In this document: piece after piece, positions 1-9,829 of the stretch | Position numbering within the stretch: the first letter of the stretch is position 1 | Layout: each line of letters opens with the position of its first letter | NCBI GenBank assembly: GCA_938003775.1 | Contig: CALKXZ010000479.1 | Coordinates: 1 to 35,632, forward strand | DNA: 35,632 bases | DNA from: an uncultured Granulosicoccus sp. | GTDB lineage: Bacteria; Pseudomonadota; Gammaproteobacteria; Granulosicoccales; Granulosicoccaceae | Direction of reading: 5' to 3' | Position numbers and translations under genes: made by a program | The notes under the pieces: model-generated | The model's input: the letters and a program-made list of their open reading frames with translations, nothing else | Database searches by the model: none | Told to the model about the DNA's origin: nothing

Positions 1-576
1 GTGTTGCTGGCTCTGGGCAGGCGTTCAAAGATGCCGCTGATCAGTTTACTCAGCACGATATTTATTGAATTCTGGAGAGGCATTCCATTGGTGGCTGTAT
101 TGTTCATGGCGACCATCATGTTTCCATTGTTCTTGCCTGCAGGTGTTACGTTTGATCAGCTGCTAAGAGCGGTGATTGGCGTTGCCTTGTTCGCCTCTGC
201 CTACATGGCAGAAGTGGTACGTGGTGGACTGCAAGCCATACCCAAGGGTCAATATGAGGGGGCTATGGCACTGGGGTTGCCGTATTCAAAGATGATGCGA
301 CTGGTCGTACTCCCGCAGGCCCTAAAGATAGTTATCCCAGGTATCGTAAACACGTTTATCGGCTTGTTCAAAGACACGACGCTGGTGTTAATCATCGCGT
401 TATTCGATCTGCTGGGTATCGTACAGGCGTCTATCGCTGACCCTAACTGGTCGATCAAATCCGTGCCGTATACGGGTTATGCCTTCGTTGCCATTGTGTT
501 CTGGATCTGTTGTTACAGCATGGCCCTTTACAGCCGGCATATAGAGGATAAGTTACACACAGGACACAAACGATAA
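1..576 (+). CDS. Polar amino-acid ABC transporter permease (truncated at window start; C-terminal part)
   Basis: Translation contains the permease coupling signature '[59 protein letters not shown]', typical of HisM/GlnP/AapM permeases; overlaps the next ATPase ORF. Confidence 0.93.
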   Translation: MLLALGRRSKMPLISLLSTIFIEFWRGIPLVAVLFMATIMFPLFLPAGVTFDQLLRAVIGVALFASAYMAEVVRGGLQAIPKGQYEGAMALGLPYSKMMRLVVLPQALKIVIPGIVNTFIGLFKDTTLVLIIALFDLLGIVQASIADPNWSIKSVPYTGYAFVAIVFWICCYSMALYSRHIEDKLHTGHKR

Positions 577-1358
577 TGCAAAACGAACAGCAGAATTCAA
601 CCAATACGATGCAAGTTAGTAACGAGAAGGTGATCAGTATCACCGATATGGACAAGTGGTACGGGCAATTTCATGTGCTTAAAAGCATCGATCTGACTGT
701 GCGGCGTGGTGAGCGTATTGTTATTTGTGGGCCGTCTGGTTCGGGTAAGTCAACACTCATTCGATGTATTAATCGTTTGGAAGAGCATCAGCATGGGTCT
801 ATCAATGTTGATGGTATAGAGCTGAATAATGATCTGAAGAACATTGATGCGATCCGTCGCGAGGTTGGCATGGTGTTCCAGCACTTCAATCTGTTTCCGC
901 ATTTAACCGTATTGGAAAACTGCACTCTTGCGCCAATTTGGGTGAAAAAAATGCCCAAAAAAGAAGCCGATGCTATTGCCATGAAATACCTGGAGCGGGT
1001 ACGCATTCCAGAGCAGGCCAATAAATTTCCTGGGCAGCTTTCTGGCGGGCAGCAACAGCGCGTAGCCATTGCCCGTTCGCTGTGTATGAATCCTAAAATC
1101 ATGTTGTTTGATGAGCCGACGTCGGCACTGGATCCTGAAATGATCAAGGAGGTGTTGGATGTCATGATCGAGCTGGCACGCGAGGGTATGACTATGATTG
1201 TGGTCACCCACGAGATGGGTTTTGCCAAAACCGTGGCTAATCGCGTCATATTTATGGATGGTGGGCAGATCATTGAAGAGAATGAGCCACAGGAATTTTT
1301 CAATAATCCACAATCGGAACGTACACAATTGTTCCTGAGTCAGATTTTAGCCCATTGA
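576..1358 (+). CDS. Polar amino-acid ABC transporter ATP-binding protein (GlnQ/AapP-like)
   Basis: Walker [10 protein letters not shown], signature LSGGQQQR, Walker [15 protein letters not shown]-loop VVTHEMGFA. Confidence 0.95.
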   Translation: MQNEQQNSTNTMQVSNEKVISITDMDKWYGQFHVLKSIDLTVRRGERIVICGPSGSGKSTLIRCINRLEEHQHGSINVDGIELNNDLKNIDAIRREVGMVFQHFNLFPHLTVLENCTLAPIWVKKMPKKEADAIAMKYLERVRIPEQANKFPGQLSGGQQQRVAIARSLCMNPKIMLFDEPTSALDPEMIKEVLDVMIELAREGMTMIVVTHEMGFAKTVANRVIFMDGGQIIEENEPQEFFNNPQSERTQLFLSQILAH

Positions 1359-1473
1359 CGCAAGTAATATTCGATGGTGCAAGTTCCCGTGTTGCAGTCA
1401 ATAACTGTGAAATAAAACTCCGTAGCTATTGACAGTGGATAGCGATACTTCCATAATTATCGGCTTGCCTGAA

Positions 1474-1558
1474 GGAGGGATTCCCGAGCGGTCAAAGGGG
1501 GCAGACTGTAAATCTGCTGGCTCAGCCTTCGGAGGTTCGAATCCTCCTCCCTCCACCA
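1474..1558 (+). tRNA. tRNA-Tyr (anticodon GTA)
   Basis: 85 nt with GGAGGGA/TCCCTCC acceptor stem, class II long variable arm, GGTTCGAATCC T-arm, anticodon loop CTGTAAA, encoded CCA. Confidence 0.95.
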
Positions 1559-1693
1559 TTTCAGTGCAAGTGAGGCGGTTGCTCTAGGTCTGAACAGGCG
1601 CAAATATCAGTAATTGTTGCAGTCTAAGGCACAGGCAAGTCCGTCTGAAGTAACGCAGTAGTAGTCTGTTGGGTAGGTGATTTTTCAAGCGAA

Positions 1694-1768
<75 letters not shown>

Positions 1769-1787
1769 GTTTGGCAAATTAGCAAGC

Positions 1788-1863
<76 letters not shown>

Positions 1864-2030
1864 GTCTTTTGTAGGGCGGATGAGGCAGAAGAGGCAGATG
1901 AGTAAGTGTGCTGTAGTTAGTTGCAATAGCAGTATCGAATTCTAGTTTATAGCGCTAATGCCGCGGCGTCGCGTGGCACTGTAATCATAGTCGACGACAG
2001 AACTTATCAATCCGGTAGAGGCAGCGCCTG

Positions 2031-3221
2031 ATGTCTAAGGAAAAATTCGAACGAAACAAACCCCATGTCAACGTAGGCACAATAGGCCACGTAGATCATG
2101 GTAAGACGACGCTGACAGCGGCGTTAACGATCTGTCAGTCAGAGAAGATGGGCGGCGAGGCCAAAGCCTATGACCAGATTGATAACGCGCCGGAAGAGAA
2201 AGCGCGCGGTATCACGATAGCGACAGCGCACGTCGAATACGAGTCAGACAACCGCCACTACGCGCACGTTGACTGCCCCGGGCATGCCGATTACGTGAAA
2301 AACATGATCACTGGAGCGGCGCAGATGGACGGGGCCATTCTGGTGTGTTCAGCGGCCGACGGTCCAATGCCACAAACGCGGGAGCACATCCTGCTGGCGC
2401 GTCAGGTCGGGGTGCCGTACATCGTTGTGTACCTGAACAAGGCGGACATGGTGGACGATGCCGAGCTGCTGGAGCTGGTTGAAATGGAAGTGCGGGAGCT
2501 GCTGGACAGCTACGAGTTCCCTGGCGACGATACGCCGATTATCACAGGCTCAGCGCTCAAAGCCATCGAAGGGGATACCTCCGAGATTGGTCGTCCGTCA
2601 ATTGATCGTTTGATTGAGGCGCTGGATACGTACATTCCCATGCCAGAGCGTCCGGTGGACCAGCCGTTTTTGATGCCGGTGGAAGATGTGTTCTCGATCT
2701 CGGGTCGTGGCACCGTGGCCACAGGTCGTGTGGAGCGTGGGGTTGTCAAGGTCGGTGAGGAGATCGAGATAGTGGGTATCCGAGATACCACCAAGACGAC
2801 GGTGACCGGTGTAGAGATGTTCCGTAAGCTGCTGGATCAGGGCGAGGCGGGGGACAACGTGGGCATATTGTTGCGCGGTACCAAGCGCGATGATATCGAG
2901 CGAGGGCAGGTGCTGTGTAAGCCGTCATCGATCACGCCGCACACGAAGTTTGAGGCCGAGATTTATGTATTGGGTAAGGATGAAGGCGGGCGTCATACGC
3001 CATTTTTCAACAACTACCGGCCGCAGTTCTACTTTCGCACCACGGATGTGACGGGGGCGGTAGAGTTGCCGTCAGGCACCGAGATGGTGATGCCGGGAGA
3101 CAACGTGAAGATCACGGTGGCGCTGATCAACCCGATAGCCATGGAAGATGGTTTGCGTTTTGCGATTCGTGAAGGTGGCCGTACCGTGGGTGCGGGTGTT
3201 GTCGCGAAAATTATCGAGTAA
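2031..3221 (+). CDS. tuf: Translation elongation factor Tu
   Basis: 396 aa; [46 protein letters not shown] and the C-terminal [19 protein letters not shown] are diagnostic of EF-Tu. Confidence 0.99.
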   Translation: MSKEKFERNKPHVNVGTIGHVDHGKTTLTAALTICQSEKMGGEAKAYDQIDNAPEEKARGITIATAHVEYESDNRHYAHVDCPGHADYVKNMITGAAQMDGAILVCSAADGPMPQTREHILLARQVGVPYIVVYLNKADMVDDAELLELVEMEVRELLDSYEFPGDDTPIITGSALKAIEGDTSEIGRPSIDRLIEALDTYIPMPERPVDQPFLMPVEDVFSISGRGTVATGRVERGVVKVGEEIEIVGIRDTTKTTVTGVEMFRKLLDQGEAGDNVGILLRGTKRDDIERGQVLCKPSSITPHTKFEAEIYVLGKDEGGRHTPFFNNYRPQFYFRTTDVTGAVELPSGTEMVMPGDNVKITVALINPIAMEDGLRFAIREGGRTVGAGVVAKIIE

Positions 3222-3228
3222 TTAAGTT

Positions 3229-3543
3229 ATGGCAGCCAGTCAAACAATCCGAATTCGTCTCAAAGCATTCGATCACCGCCTGATCGATCGTTCTGCGAAA
3301 GAAATTCTTGAAACCGCCAAGCGTACCGGTGCTCGTGTTCTGGGTCCGATTCCCTTGCCTACCAAGAAAGAGCGTTTCACTATTCTGGTCTCTCCGCACG
3401 TCAACAAAGACGCGCGTGACCAGTACGAGATTCGTACGCACAAGCGATTGATGGATATCGTTGACCCAACAGAAAAGACGGTCGATGCACTGATGAAGCT
3501 GGATCTCGCAGCTGGTGTCGATGTACAGATCAAATTGAATTGA
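3229..3543 (+). CDS. rpsJ: 30S ribosomal protein S10
   Basis: 104 aa; [45 protein letters not shown] is typical S10; 7 bp after tuf. Confidence 0.99.
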   Translation: MAASQTIRIRLKAFDHRLIDRSAKEILETAKRTGARVLGPIPLPTKKERFTILVSPHVNKDARDQYEIRTHKRLMDIVDPTEKTVDALMKLDLAAGVDVQIKLN

Positions 3544-3600
3544 TCAGTTTGTTACCGATGTAGAAACACCAGCAGCCATTGCTGCCGGTGGTTGTTTGAA

Positions 3601-3625
3601 AAGCCCGCCATGTGCGGGCTTTTTT
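3601..3625 (+). terminator. Intrinsic terminator downstream of rpsJ
   Basis: AAGCCCGC-CATGT-GCGGGCTT hairpin followed by a T tract, about 58 bp after the rpsJ stop. Confidence 0.9.
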
Positions 3626-3762
3626 GACAGCAACGTTTGTTGAAAGGAGGTAGCTTACGTTGGCTGGTGCAGGGCATTTTCACCACGAGGCAATTCCGGC
3701 GGCAACCCTTAGCAGAGTAGAGAATGCACGGATTTGTTGTCTTGATGGCTCGCTAGCCGAGG

Positions 3763-4815
3763 ATGACGATGAATACCCGTGTATTTGATGGACACAATGA
3801 TGTACTCAGTCAATTGCGCGATGCCGGTGGGGTTGCTGCGGCTGAACGTTTTCTCTCTGTATCAGATTTTCATATCGATACGATCAAGGCTGCAAAAGGC
3901 AATTTTGGTGGCGGTTTCTTTGCACTGTGGGTAGCCAGCCCAGGCGATGGTGATTATCAAGCCTTGATGGTGCAGGAAAGTTACGATGTACCATTACCGG
4001 AACCGGTTGATTATCAAGATGCTCTCAAAGTGGTACTGGAGCAAACTGCCATATTGATAAGGCTACAGCAGTTAGGTGCTGTTGATATTTGCACGGGTAT
4101 CGAGCAACTGGAGAGGTGTCTGACAACCGACACGCTTGCAGCCATCCTACACTTGGAAGGCTGTGAGGCCATTGATCCAGATTTTCACACGCTAGATGTG
4201 CTTTATGCCGCAGGGTTACGCTCATTAGGTCCGGTGTGGAGCCGTTCAACGGTGTTTGGTGAGGGTGTGCCTTTTCGGTATCCGTCCTCCTCAGATACGG
4301 GTGGCGGTTTGACCGACCTGGGCATTGAATTGGTCAAACGTTGCAATGCAATGGGTATCATGATCGACCTATCGCACATCAATGCGGCGGGTTTTTATGA
4401 TGTGGCCAAGCACAGTCACTACCCTCTGGTTGCCACACATTCAAATGTACACGCCTTATGCCCGCATGCTCGAAATTTGACCGATGAGCAATTACAGATG
4501 ATCAAAGCCAGTGGTGGCATGGTCGGTCTTAATTTTGCCAGTGCTTTTCTGCGAGCCGACGGTCGAATGCTCCCTGATGTGCCGATTGATCAGATGCTAA
4601 GGCATCTGGACTATCTGCTGAAAGCTCTGGGTGAGAATGGTGTGGGGTTGGGGTCTGATTTTGATGGGGCAGTGGTGCCTGATGCATTGGGTGATGTATC
4701 CGGATTGCCGGTATTAATCAGCGCCATGCAAGCACACGGTTACGGACAGGCGTTGATAGAAAAGCTGTGTCACGGCAATTGGATTGATGTGCTGAAGCGA
4801 ACGTGGCACCGGTAG
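3763..4815 (+). CDS. Membrane dipeptidase, peptidase family M19 (renal dipeptidase-like)
   Basis: N-terminal FDGHNDVL, IDLSH, THSN and GLGSDFDGA metal/active-site motifs of M19 dipeptidases. Start could also be at 3769. Confidence 0.92.
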   Translation: MTMNTRVFDGHNDVLSQLRDAGGVAAAERFLSVSDFHIDTIKAAKGNFGGGFFALWVASPGDGDYQALMVQESYDVPLPEPVDYQDALKVVLEQTAILIRLQQLGAVDICTGIEQLERCLTTDTLAAILHLEGCEAIDPDFHTLDVLYAAGLRSLGPVWSRSTVFGEGVPFRYPSSSDTGGGLTDLGIELVKRCNAMGIMIDLSHINAAGFYDVAKHSHYPLVATHSNVHALCPHARNLTDEQLQMIKASGGMVGLNFASAFLRADGRMLPDVPIDQMLRHLDYLLKALGENGVGLGSDFDGAVVPDALGDVSGLPVLISAMQAHGYGQALIEKLCHGNWIDVLKRTWHR

Positions 4816-4844
4816 TTGTGCGCAAAAGCCCGTGTCTGTGCGAA

Positions 4845-5171
4845 TCAGATTTCCTCTGATATTTCCAGATCAAAAACAATCAGACTGTCTATACCATGCT
4901 GCAGCAATGCAACCAGCGCTTGTCCTGCTGCTTTGTGTTCAGGGTGGGCTAAGTATGCATCGCGCGCAGCGGCATCGCTGAAGTCGATGATAAAGCCATC
5001 ATTAAAACCCTTTGCCAGGGATTCTGGACTGACGTTTTCGCCAAAGTGGGAGTTGAGCATACCGGGCACAACAGATTGCAAGGATGCTAAGCGTTGATAG
5101 AGTTGATCTCTCTGCGTCTTGGTCACATCATCATGAAATTGCACGAATACGCAGTGTCGGATCATGGCCAA
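4845..5171 (-). CDS. Dabb (stress-responsive alpha/beta barrel) domain protein
   Basis: MIRHCVFVQFHDDVTKTQRDQL...SPESLAKGFNDGFIIDFSDAAARDAYLAHPEHKA matches the Dabb family pattern. Confidence 0.85.
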   Translation of the reverse strand: MAMIRHCVFVQFHDDVTKTQRDQLYQRLASLQSVVPGMLNSHFGENVSPESLAKGFNDGFIIDFSDAAARDAYLAHPEHKAAGQALVALLQHGIDSLIVFDLEISEEI

Positions 5172-5232
5172 TCCAGGTTAGGTGGTTTACGGTTTTACAG
5201 GCTGTAACATCGGTGATCCTTCAGCAATAAAG

Positions 5233-5250
5233 AGCGGGCCTAAGCCCGCT
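5233..5250 (-). terminator. Terminator hairpin downstream of the carbonic-anhydrase-like gene
   Basis: AGCGGGC-CTAA-GCCCGCT perfect 7 bp stem; on the minus strand followed by TCTTTATTG. Confidence 0.65.
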
Positions 5251-5284
5251 TCTTCATTTGTGCAGCTATTTTAATAGTGGGCTT

Positions 5285-6154
5285 TTAATTACCAATCTGG
5301 GATAAGAGATTCGGATTCATCACAAGATTACGAACACCATGGGCGTAGTTTTCGTCGAACACATTATTGCCCAGCCACGCACCCACCGTCTTGATGTTCA
5401 CCTTGGCAACGCTGGGACGAACGCTCCATGATACCTGTAGTGGTGAGCCTTTCTCGTTGTAGCTGGGTCCCGTGGTAGAGCCAGCGTACTGAATAGGCGT
5501 GCCTGTGTTGTTAGGAATATTCACAGCCTGCTGATACCCATTGACTTCACCCAGCTCGGTGAGCGTTGTGAAATCCAATGCGCTGTCGTCGTTCACCAGC
5601 ACGTATACCTGAGTTTCCACGCGTAGTTGTGGATTCGCAATAGATTCACTTAAGCAGGAGCCTAAGGTAGGGCCTGGCTTAACCTGTGCGGTTGAGTGAA
5701 CATAATGCACTTCTATCGTATCTCCCGGAGTCAGGGAGCCATGGTCGTTAGCGCCAACCTCTATGTCGATGGGCATCAGTTCTGCTTCAGTGAGCTCGCC
5801 GGAGTATTTAAAGCCAGTCTGGTGACCTTTGCCGTCGCCATTGCCAACGTACTCGGTGAATTCGCCGCCTTTGTGTTCAGCACTTTCATGAAAGTGGATA
5901 TTGCACAGGTTCATTTCTGTGTAAGCAGGTGCTTGTTCGAATGCACGGCTATTACTGCCAGCGACAGAATCAATATCTCGTGGTGATTGAGGCCCGAAAC
6001 CAGCACCTTCAGTGGTCTTTGCCAGCATCTTGCGCTGTTTTTCAATGCTTGCATCATCGACCTCTCCTGCAGCATTCAACACAGCGGCAGATGCACCGGT
6101 AAGTGCCAATATGGATGTTGCAACGGCCAATCTTTTTCTAAGATTTCTAGTCAT
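5285..6154 (-). CDS. Secreted delta-class carbonic anhydrase-like protein (putative)
   Basis: N-terminal signal-like hydrophobic segment; 'NLCNIHFHESAEHKGGEFTEYVGNGDGKGHQTGFKYSG' and 'VHYVHSTAQVKPGPTLGSCLSE' resemble the putative carbonic anhydrase family shared by diatom delta-CAs and bacterial homologues. Recognised from memory only. Confidence 0.68.
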   Translation of the reverse strand: MTRNLRKRLAVATSILALTGASAAVLNAAGEVDDASIEKQRKMLAKTTEGAGFGPQSPRDIDSVAGSNSRAFEQAPAYTEMNLCNIHFHESAEHKGGEFTEYVGNGDGKGHQTGFKYSGELTEAELMPIDIEVGANDHGSLTPGDTIEVHYVHSTAQVKPGPTLGSCLSESIANPQLRVETQVYVLVNDDSALDFTTLTELGEVNGYQQAVNIPNNTGTPIQYAGSTTGPSYNEKGSPLQVSWSVRPSVAKVNIKTVGAWLGNNVFDENYAHGVRNLVMNPNLLSQIGN

Positions 6155-6451
6155 TTTTGTCTATCTAAATTGTAAGATTTGTTCGATAAATGCCTTACCC
6201 GATAAAGCGGTACTACAAGGCAGCCCCCTACAGAATTACTGCAGCGGACAAACGATACTACGAGTTGCGTGTCAAATTGGCTTAAATTATCGTTTTGGAC
6301 AAATCTCCGGTTTCGTCGCTCATCAATTGCTGAAAAAAACGTGCAGCATAAGCGCGCAAATGGGATGCCGCAAAATGCAAAAAGGTCGCTCTAACTCATT
6401 CGCTGGTGAGAATGTAGCTAGGCGACCTTGAGTCTATCAGTGCAGCCCCAG

Positions 6452-6484
6452 GAGCCTGCGGGCTTAGGGCCGCTCCGCAGGCTC
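6452..6484 (-). terminator. Hairpin downstream of the reverse-strand ABC operon
   Basis: GAGCCTGCGG...CCGCAGGCTC perfect 10 bp inverted repeat, about 80 bp past the SBP stop; T tract weak. Confidence 0.5.
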
Positions 6485-6565
6485 GATCAAATAGGCCGGT
6501 CACTGCATATTGTCTAGCTCAGCGAACAGTTTCGCATCCTAGACTGCAAATGTGACGCCGATTAA

Positions 6566-7720
6566 TTAGCGCTCTAAGGCGCCAACACCGGAGAAGCGAA
6601 AAGCTTCTTTTTCCAACGCATCTAGCTCTTCGGGTGCCATTTGATCATGGGCAACGAGTATGCGGCCTAAAAACACCAAGGGTAATTCATCTTCGCGCCC
6701 TTCTAGATGGTACTTAATGGCCTCGGCTGCGGCGGCACCGACATCATCACCCATACGCATCGGTGTCGCGTCCAGTTCCTTACGACGAATGGCGTCCAGT
6801 TCCAGGCCTGTTCCGCCCCAACCCGTGGAGAAGATATCATCGGCTCGATCAGCCCCCAGCAGTGCCTCCATGGAGCCCATTGCCATTGCTGTGTTGGCGT
6901 TATGAATGACCGTGACCTCTGGGTAAGCCTGTAAAATGAGGTTGGTTCCGTCAAAGCCACCTTCTCGCGTGTAGTCACCATAGTGTTCATAGGCCAATGT
7001 CCAGTTGGCCTTTTCCTCTATGCATTTTTGAAAGTCACCCGATCGCTGGTTGTCAGTGATACCCGGAATACCGCGATTCATCGCGTAGACCACATCATTG
7101 CCGAGCCGTTCTGCCATGTAGTCACAGATATTTAAGGCGCCGAGCGTTGAAGAGAAGTCGAACCAGCCAGCTGGCTGCACATCAAATTGCTTTAAAGGCG
7201 TGAAGAAAGACCAGACAAATGTTTTGAAATCGTCGCTCTTGGATAAGCGGTCTATATTGTCGGCCTGAGTAGCAAGCTCGGATGGGCCAAACACAATAAA
7301 ATCATACAAGTCGCCATCCTGCAGTACCTGCTCGGTATAGGTACTTTGCAATGAGTGTTCTATCTGTCGTGAGGCAAATTCGGTTGTCTCATACGGGATA
7401 TTCAATTCATCCAGCCGTTTGGTGAAAGCCAGATAGGCACGTGCCCAGAAATCTGATACGTCGGCGGACGGATAGACCAACCCAATCTTGATAGGCTCTT
7501 TTTGTTCTACCGCCAGCGGTACTGCCGCTGAACCCACTACCTCTTGCAGCATTTCGACGCTGCCTGGTTTGTTCACCTCATCGGGTAACCAATAATCGCG
7601 ATCAGCGGCATCAGGGAGTTCCATTAATGGCAACTTATCTGCCGCGAACGAAGGCGAACTGCCCATGATCAACGCGAGTGCCATGCCTATGGCAACATGA
7701 TCAACTCTTTTCATATTCAA
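6566..7720 (-). CDS. Periplasmic substrate-binding protein of a sugar-type ABC transporter (TorT/LuxP-like fold)
   Basis: Signal peptide; periplasmic-binding pattern 'KIGLVYPSADVSDFWARAYLAFTKRLDELNIPYE...'; adjacent to sugar ABC permease and ATPase. Confidence 0.85.
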   Translation of the reverse strand: MNMKRVDHVAIGMALALIMGSSPSFAADKLPLMELPDAADRDYWLPDEVNKPGSVEMLQEVVGSAAVPLAVEQKEPIKIGLVYPSADVSDFWARAYLAFTKRLDELNIPYETTEFASRQIEHSLQSTYTEQVLQDGDLYDFIVFGPSELATQADNIDRLSKSDDFKTFVWSFFTPLKQFDVQPAGWFDFSSTLGALNICDYMAERLGNDVVYAMNRGIPGITDNQRSGDFQKCIEEKANWTLAYEHYGDYTREGGFDGTNLILQAYPEVTVIHNANTAMAMGSMEALLGADRADDIFSTGWGGTGLELDAIRRKELDATPMRMGDDVGAAAAEAIKYHLEGREDELPLVFLGRILVAHDQMAPEELDALEKEAFRFSGVGALER

Positions 7721-7786
7721 GTCTCCTGAAATCTTGCAACGTGAAAAAGCGGTTAACTGCCAGCCTGTATCAATGACAGAGTCGGT

Positions 7787-8911
7787 TTATCGAACCGCAG
7801 AAGTTTCGCCAGCGAATAGCCAGCCCAGAACACACAAGCCTAAAATGATGGTGGCAACAATGAGAGCAAACCTGGCAAGGTGCCTGTTCTCAGGCGTTTT
7901 TAGCGCGTGCATAAAACCACCTTGCCCATCGCGATCTTTCATCTGTAACCACGTATAAAAAGCCACTGATGAGATGATGACGACACCGGAGGCAACTGAC
8001 TGCCAGAAAAACTCAATACGTAAAGTGACCAGAGCGTTGATCATCATGGCCAGCAGCAACACCCCGGCCAGTGAGCCCACGATGGAGCCACGTCCACCGA
8101 ACAGCGATGTTCCTCCGACAACCACAGCAGCGATAACGTGTAAGTTGAAAAAAGGAGCCGAGGTGGCCTGTATGGCGTTGAGCTTGCCAGCGAGCATCAC
8201 ACCCGCCAAGCCAGCCATAGAACCCATCAGCACATACACGTAAACTTTATACCGGTTAACCGGTACACCGGTGAGTTCAGCTGCTTCGGGGTTGGAGCCG
8301 ATGGCAATGGCGTAGCGTCCTAGCTTGGTACGGGTGTAGATGACATAGCCAACTATGAGTGTTGTCAGACCAATGACCACGGGCACGGGTATAAAACCGG
8401 GAATGGCCCCGCGCCCGATAGCGACTATCTCCTCGGGGAAGCGAGAAAGCACCACGCCTTTGGCTAGCACCAGTGCGAATCCTCGATACACAAGATCCAT
8501 TGCCAACGTGCCGATCAAGTCTGGTACTCGTAACTTGGTGATAATCAATCCGTTGATTAATCCGCATAGGGCACCCAATGAGATAGCCAGTGTTACAGCG
8601 ACCCACCAGGGAAATCCATAGGACTTGACCATGTAGCCCATAATAATAGCGGTCAATGCTGCAACAGAGCCAATGGACAGATCGATACCACGCGTTGTGA
8701 TAACCAAGGTCATGGCCATAGCCATAGGCATATACAGTGCTGCATCCTTAAGGATAATGTCGAAGTTGGACACTCGAAAATAACGAGTAGGCTCCAGTAC
8801 CAGCATCATCAACAGCAACGCCGCTATCATCGCCATAGGACCTAATAGCGCCAGATAACGATCCAGTTTTTCACGACCAGTAAGACCAGCTTGTGTGTCA
8901 GGTTCACTCAT
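7787..8911 (-). CDS. Sugar ABC transporter permease (RbsC/FrcC-like, BPD_transp_2)
   Basis: Multiple TM segments; 'ITTRGIDLSIGSVAALTAIIMG', 'GSNPEAAELTGVPVNRYKV', 'VVVGGTSLFGGRGSIVGSLAGVLLLAMM' are family signatures. Start at MSEPDTQ preferred over the upstream ORF start at 8944. Confidence 0.94.
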   Translation of the reverse strand: MSEPDTQAGLTGREKLDRYLALLGPMAMIAALLLMMLVLEPTRYFRVSNFDIILKDAALYMPMAMAMTLVITTRGIDLSIGSVAALTAIIMGYMVKSYGFPWWVAVTLAISLGALCGLINGLIITKLRVPDLIGTLAMDLVYRGFALVLAKGVVLSRFPEEIVAIGRGAIPGFIPVPVVIGLTTLIVGYVIYTRTKLGRYAIAIGSNPEAAELTGVPVNRYKVYVYVLMGSMAGLAGVMLAGKLNAIQATSAPFFNLHVIAAVVVGGTSLFGGRGSIVGSLAGVLLLAMMINALVTLRIEFFWQSVASGVVIISSVAFYTWLQMKDRDGQGGFMHALKTPENRHLARFALIVATIILGLCVLGWLFAGETSAVR

Positions 8912-8915
8912 GAGC

Positions 8916-9707
8916 TCAGGCCGCCTGGTCCGAAGCTGCACCAACCATCATGCCTAGCACACTGGCAATATCGCTCTCGGTGGTCTTAACAACACCGGCA
9001 CGACGACCTCGACGCATAATCTGAATGCGATCAGAAATAGCGAAAACATCATCCAGGCTGTGCGAAATAACAATGACACCGAGTCCTTGATCTCGAACAG
9101 TTTCAATCAGTTTTAGCGTGCGACTGGTTTCACGAGGGCCCAGTGCAGCAGTGGGTTCGTCCATGACTAATACCTTCAGATCGCTGTGATAGACCGCTCT
9201 TGCTATCGCAATTGCCTGTCTTTGTCCCCCTGAGAGGCTGTCAGTGGGGACATCCATGCTGCGTAGCGTGACACCGAGCCGTTCGCGTAACGTTCGCTCA
9301 GCTTCTGATCGCATACGTTTGTTGTCCAGAATTTCTAGACCCAGTAATTTTTTGGTTAACTCACTGCCTAGAAACATATTCGCAGCAGGCGTTAAATGGT
9401 CTGCCAGTGCGAGGGTTTGGTACACCGCGTCAATACCGTGTTCGATGGCGTCGGAATGACTGTTCATCGTCAGTTCCTGCCCTTCAAGTAGCATGGAACC
9501 TGCAGTAGGGCGAAGTACACCGGTGAGGATTTTGATGAGCGTGGACTTGCCAGCGCCGTTGTCGCCCACAATGGCCAGCACTTCTCCGGCGTGTAAATCC
9601 AGGTCAACAGCTTCCAATGCTGTGACACCACCAAAGCGCTTGGTTATGCCACGCATTGCTACCAGCGGTGCTGAAGTTTCAGTCATTATGGTGCATCCTA
9701 AGTGCAA
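8916..9707 (-). CDS. Sugar ABC transporter ATP-binding protein (single-domain, FrcA-like)
   Basis: Walker A GDNGAGKSTLIKIL, signature LSGGQRQA, Walker B VLVMDEPTAAL; about 260 aa with one ABC domain. Confidence 0.94.
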   Translation of the reverse strand: MHLGCTIMTETSAPLVAMRGITKRFGGVTALEAVDLDLHAGEVLAIVGDNGAGKSTLIKILTGVLRPTAGSMLLEGQELTMNSHSDAIEHGIDAVYQTLALADHLTPAANMFLGSELTKKLLGLEILDNKRMRSEAERTLRERLGVTLRSMDVPTDSLSGGQRQAIAIARAVYHSDLKVLVMDEPTAALGPRETSRTLKLIETVRDQGLGVIVISHSLDDVFAISDRIQIMRRGRRAGVVKTTESDIASVLGMMVGAASDQAA

Positions 9708-9727
9708 CTGGTTTGTGGGACGTTATC

Positions 9728-9739
9728 GGTAACGTTACC
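9728..9739. promoter_or_regulatory. Candidate LacI-family-type operator upstream of the reverse-strand sugar ABC operon
   Basis: Perfect 12 bp palindrome GGTAACGTTACC, 21 bp upstream of the ATPase gene start. Confidence 0.5.
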
Positions 9740-9829
9740 AGTTTTTTTGTGGAAAATACACCTGTTCAGATAATTTCATCACTGATCAACAGTGAAGAGA
9801 CATCGAAACAATTTACCAACGGAGACACT

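Noticed and set aside
788-1303. Antisense ORFs of 171 and 141 aa opposite the amino-acid ABC ATPase gene
   Set aside because: They lie entirely within a confidently assigned coding gene and their translations resemble no known family; expected by-product of codon bias.
4816-5097. 93 aa forward ORF after the dipeptidase
   Set aside because: Overlaps the Dabb-domain gene on the opposite strand, which has a recognisable family pattern; likely spurious.
5987-6431. Forward ORFs of 62 and 139 aa upstream of and overlapping the carbonic anhydrase gene
   Set aside because: Antisense to the signal-peptide region of the CA-like gene and no recognisable product; no convincing ribosome-binding site seen.
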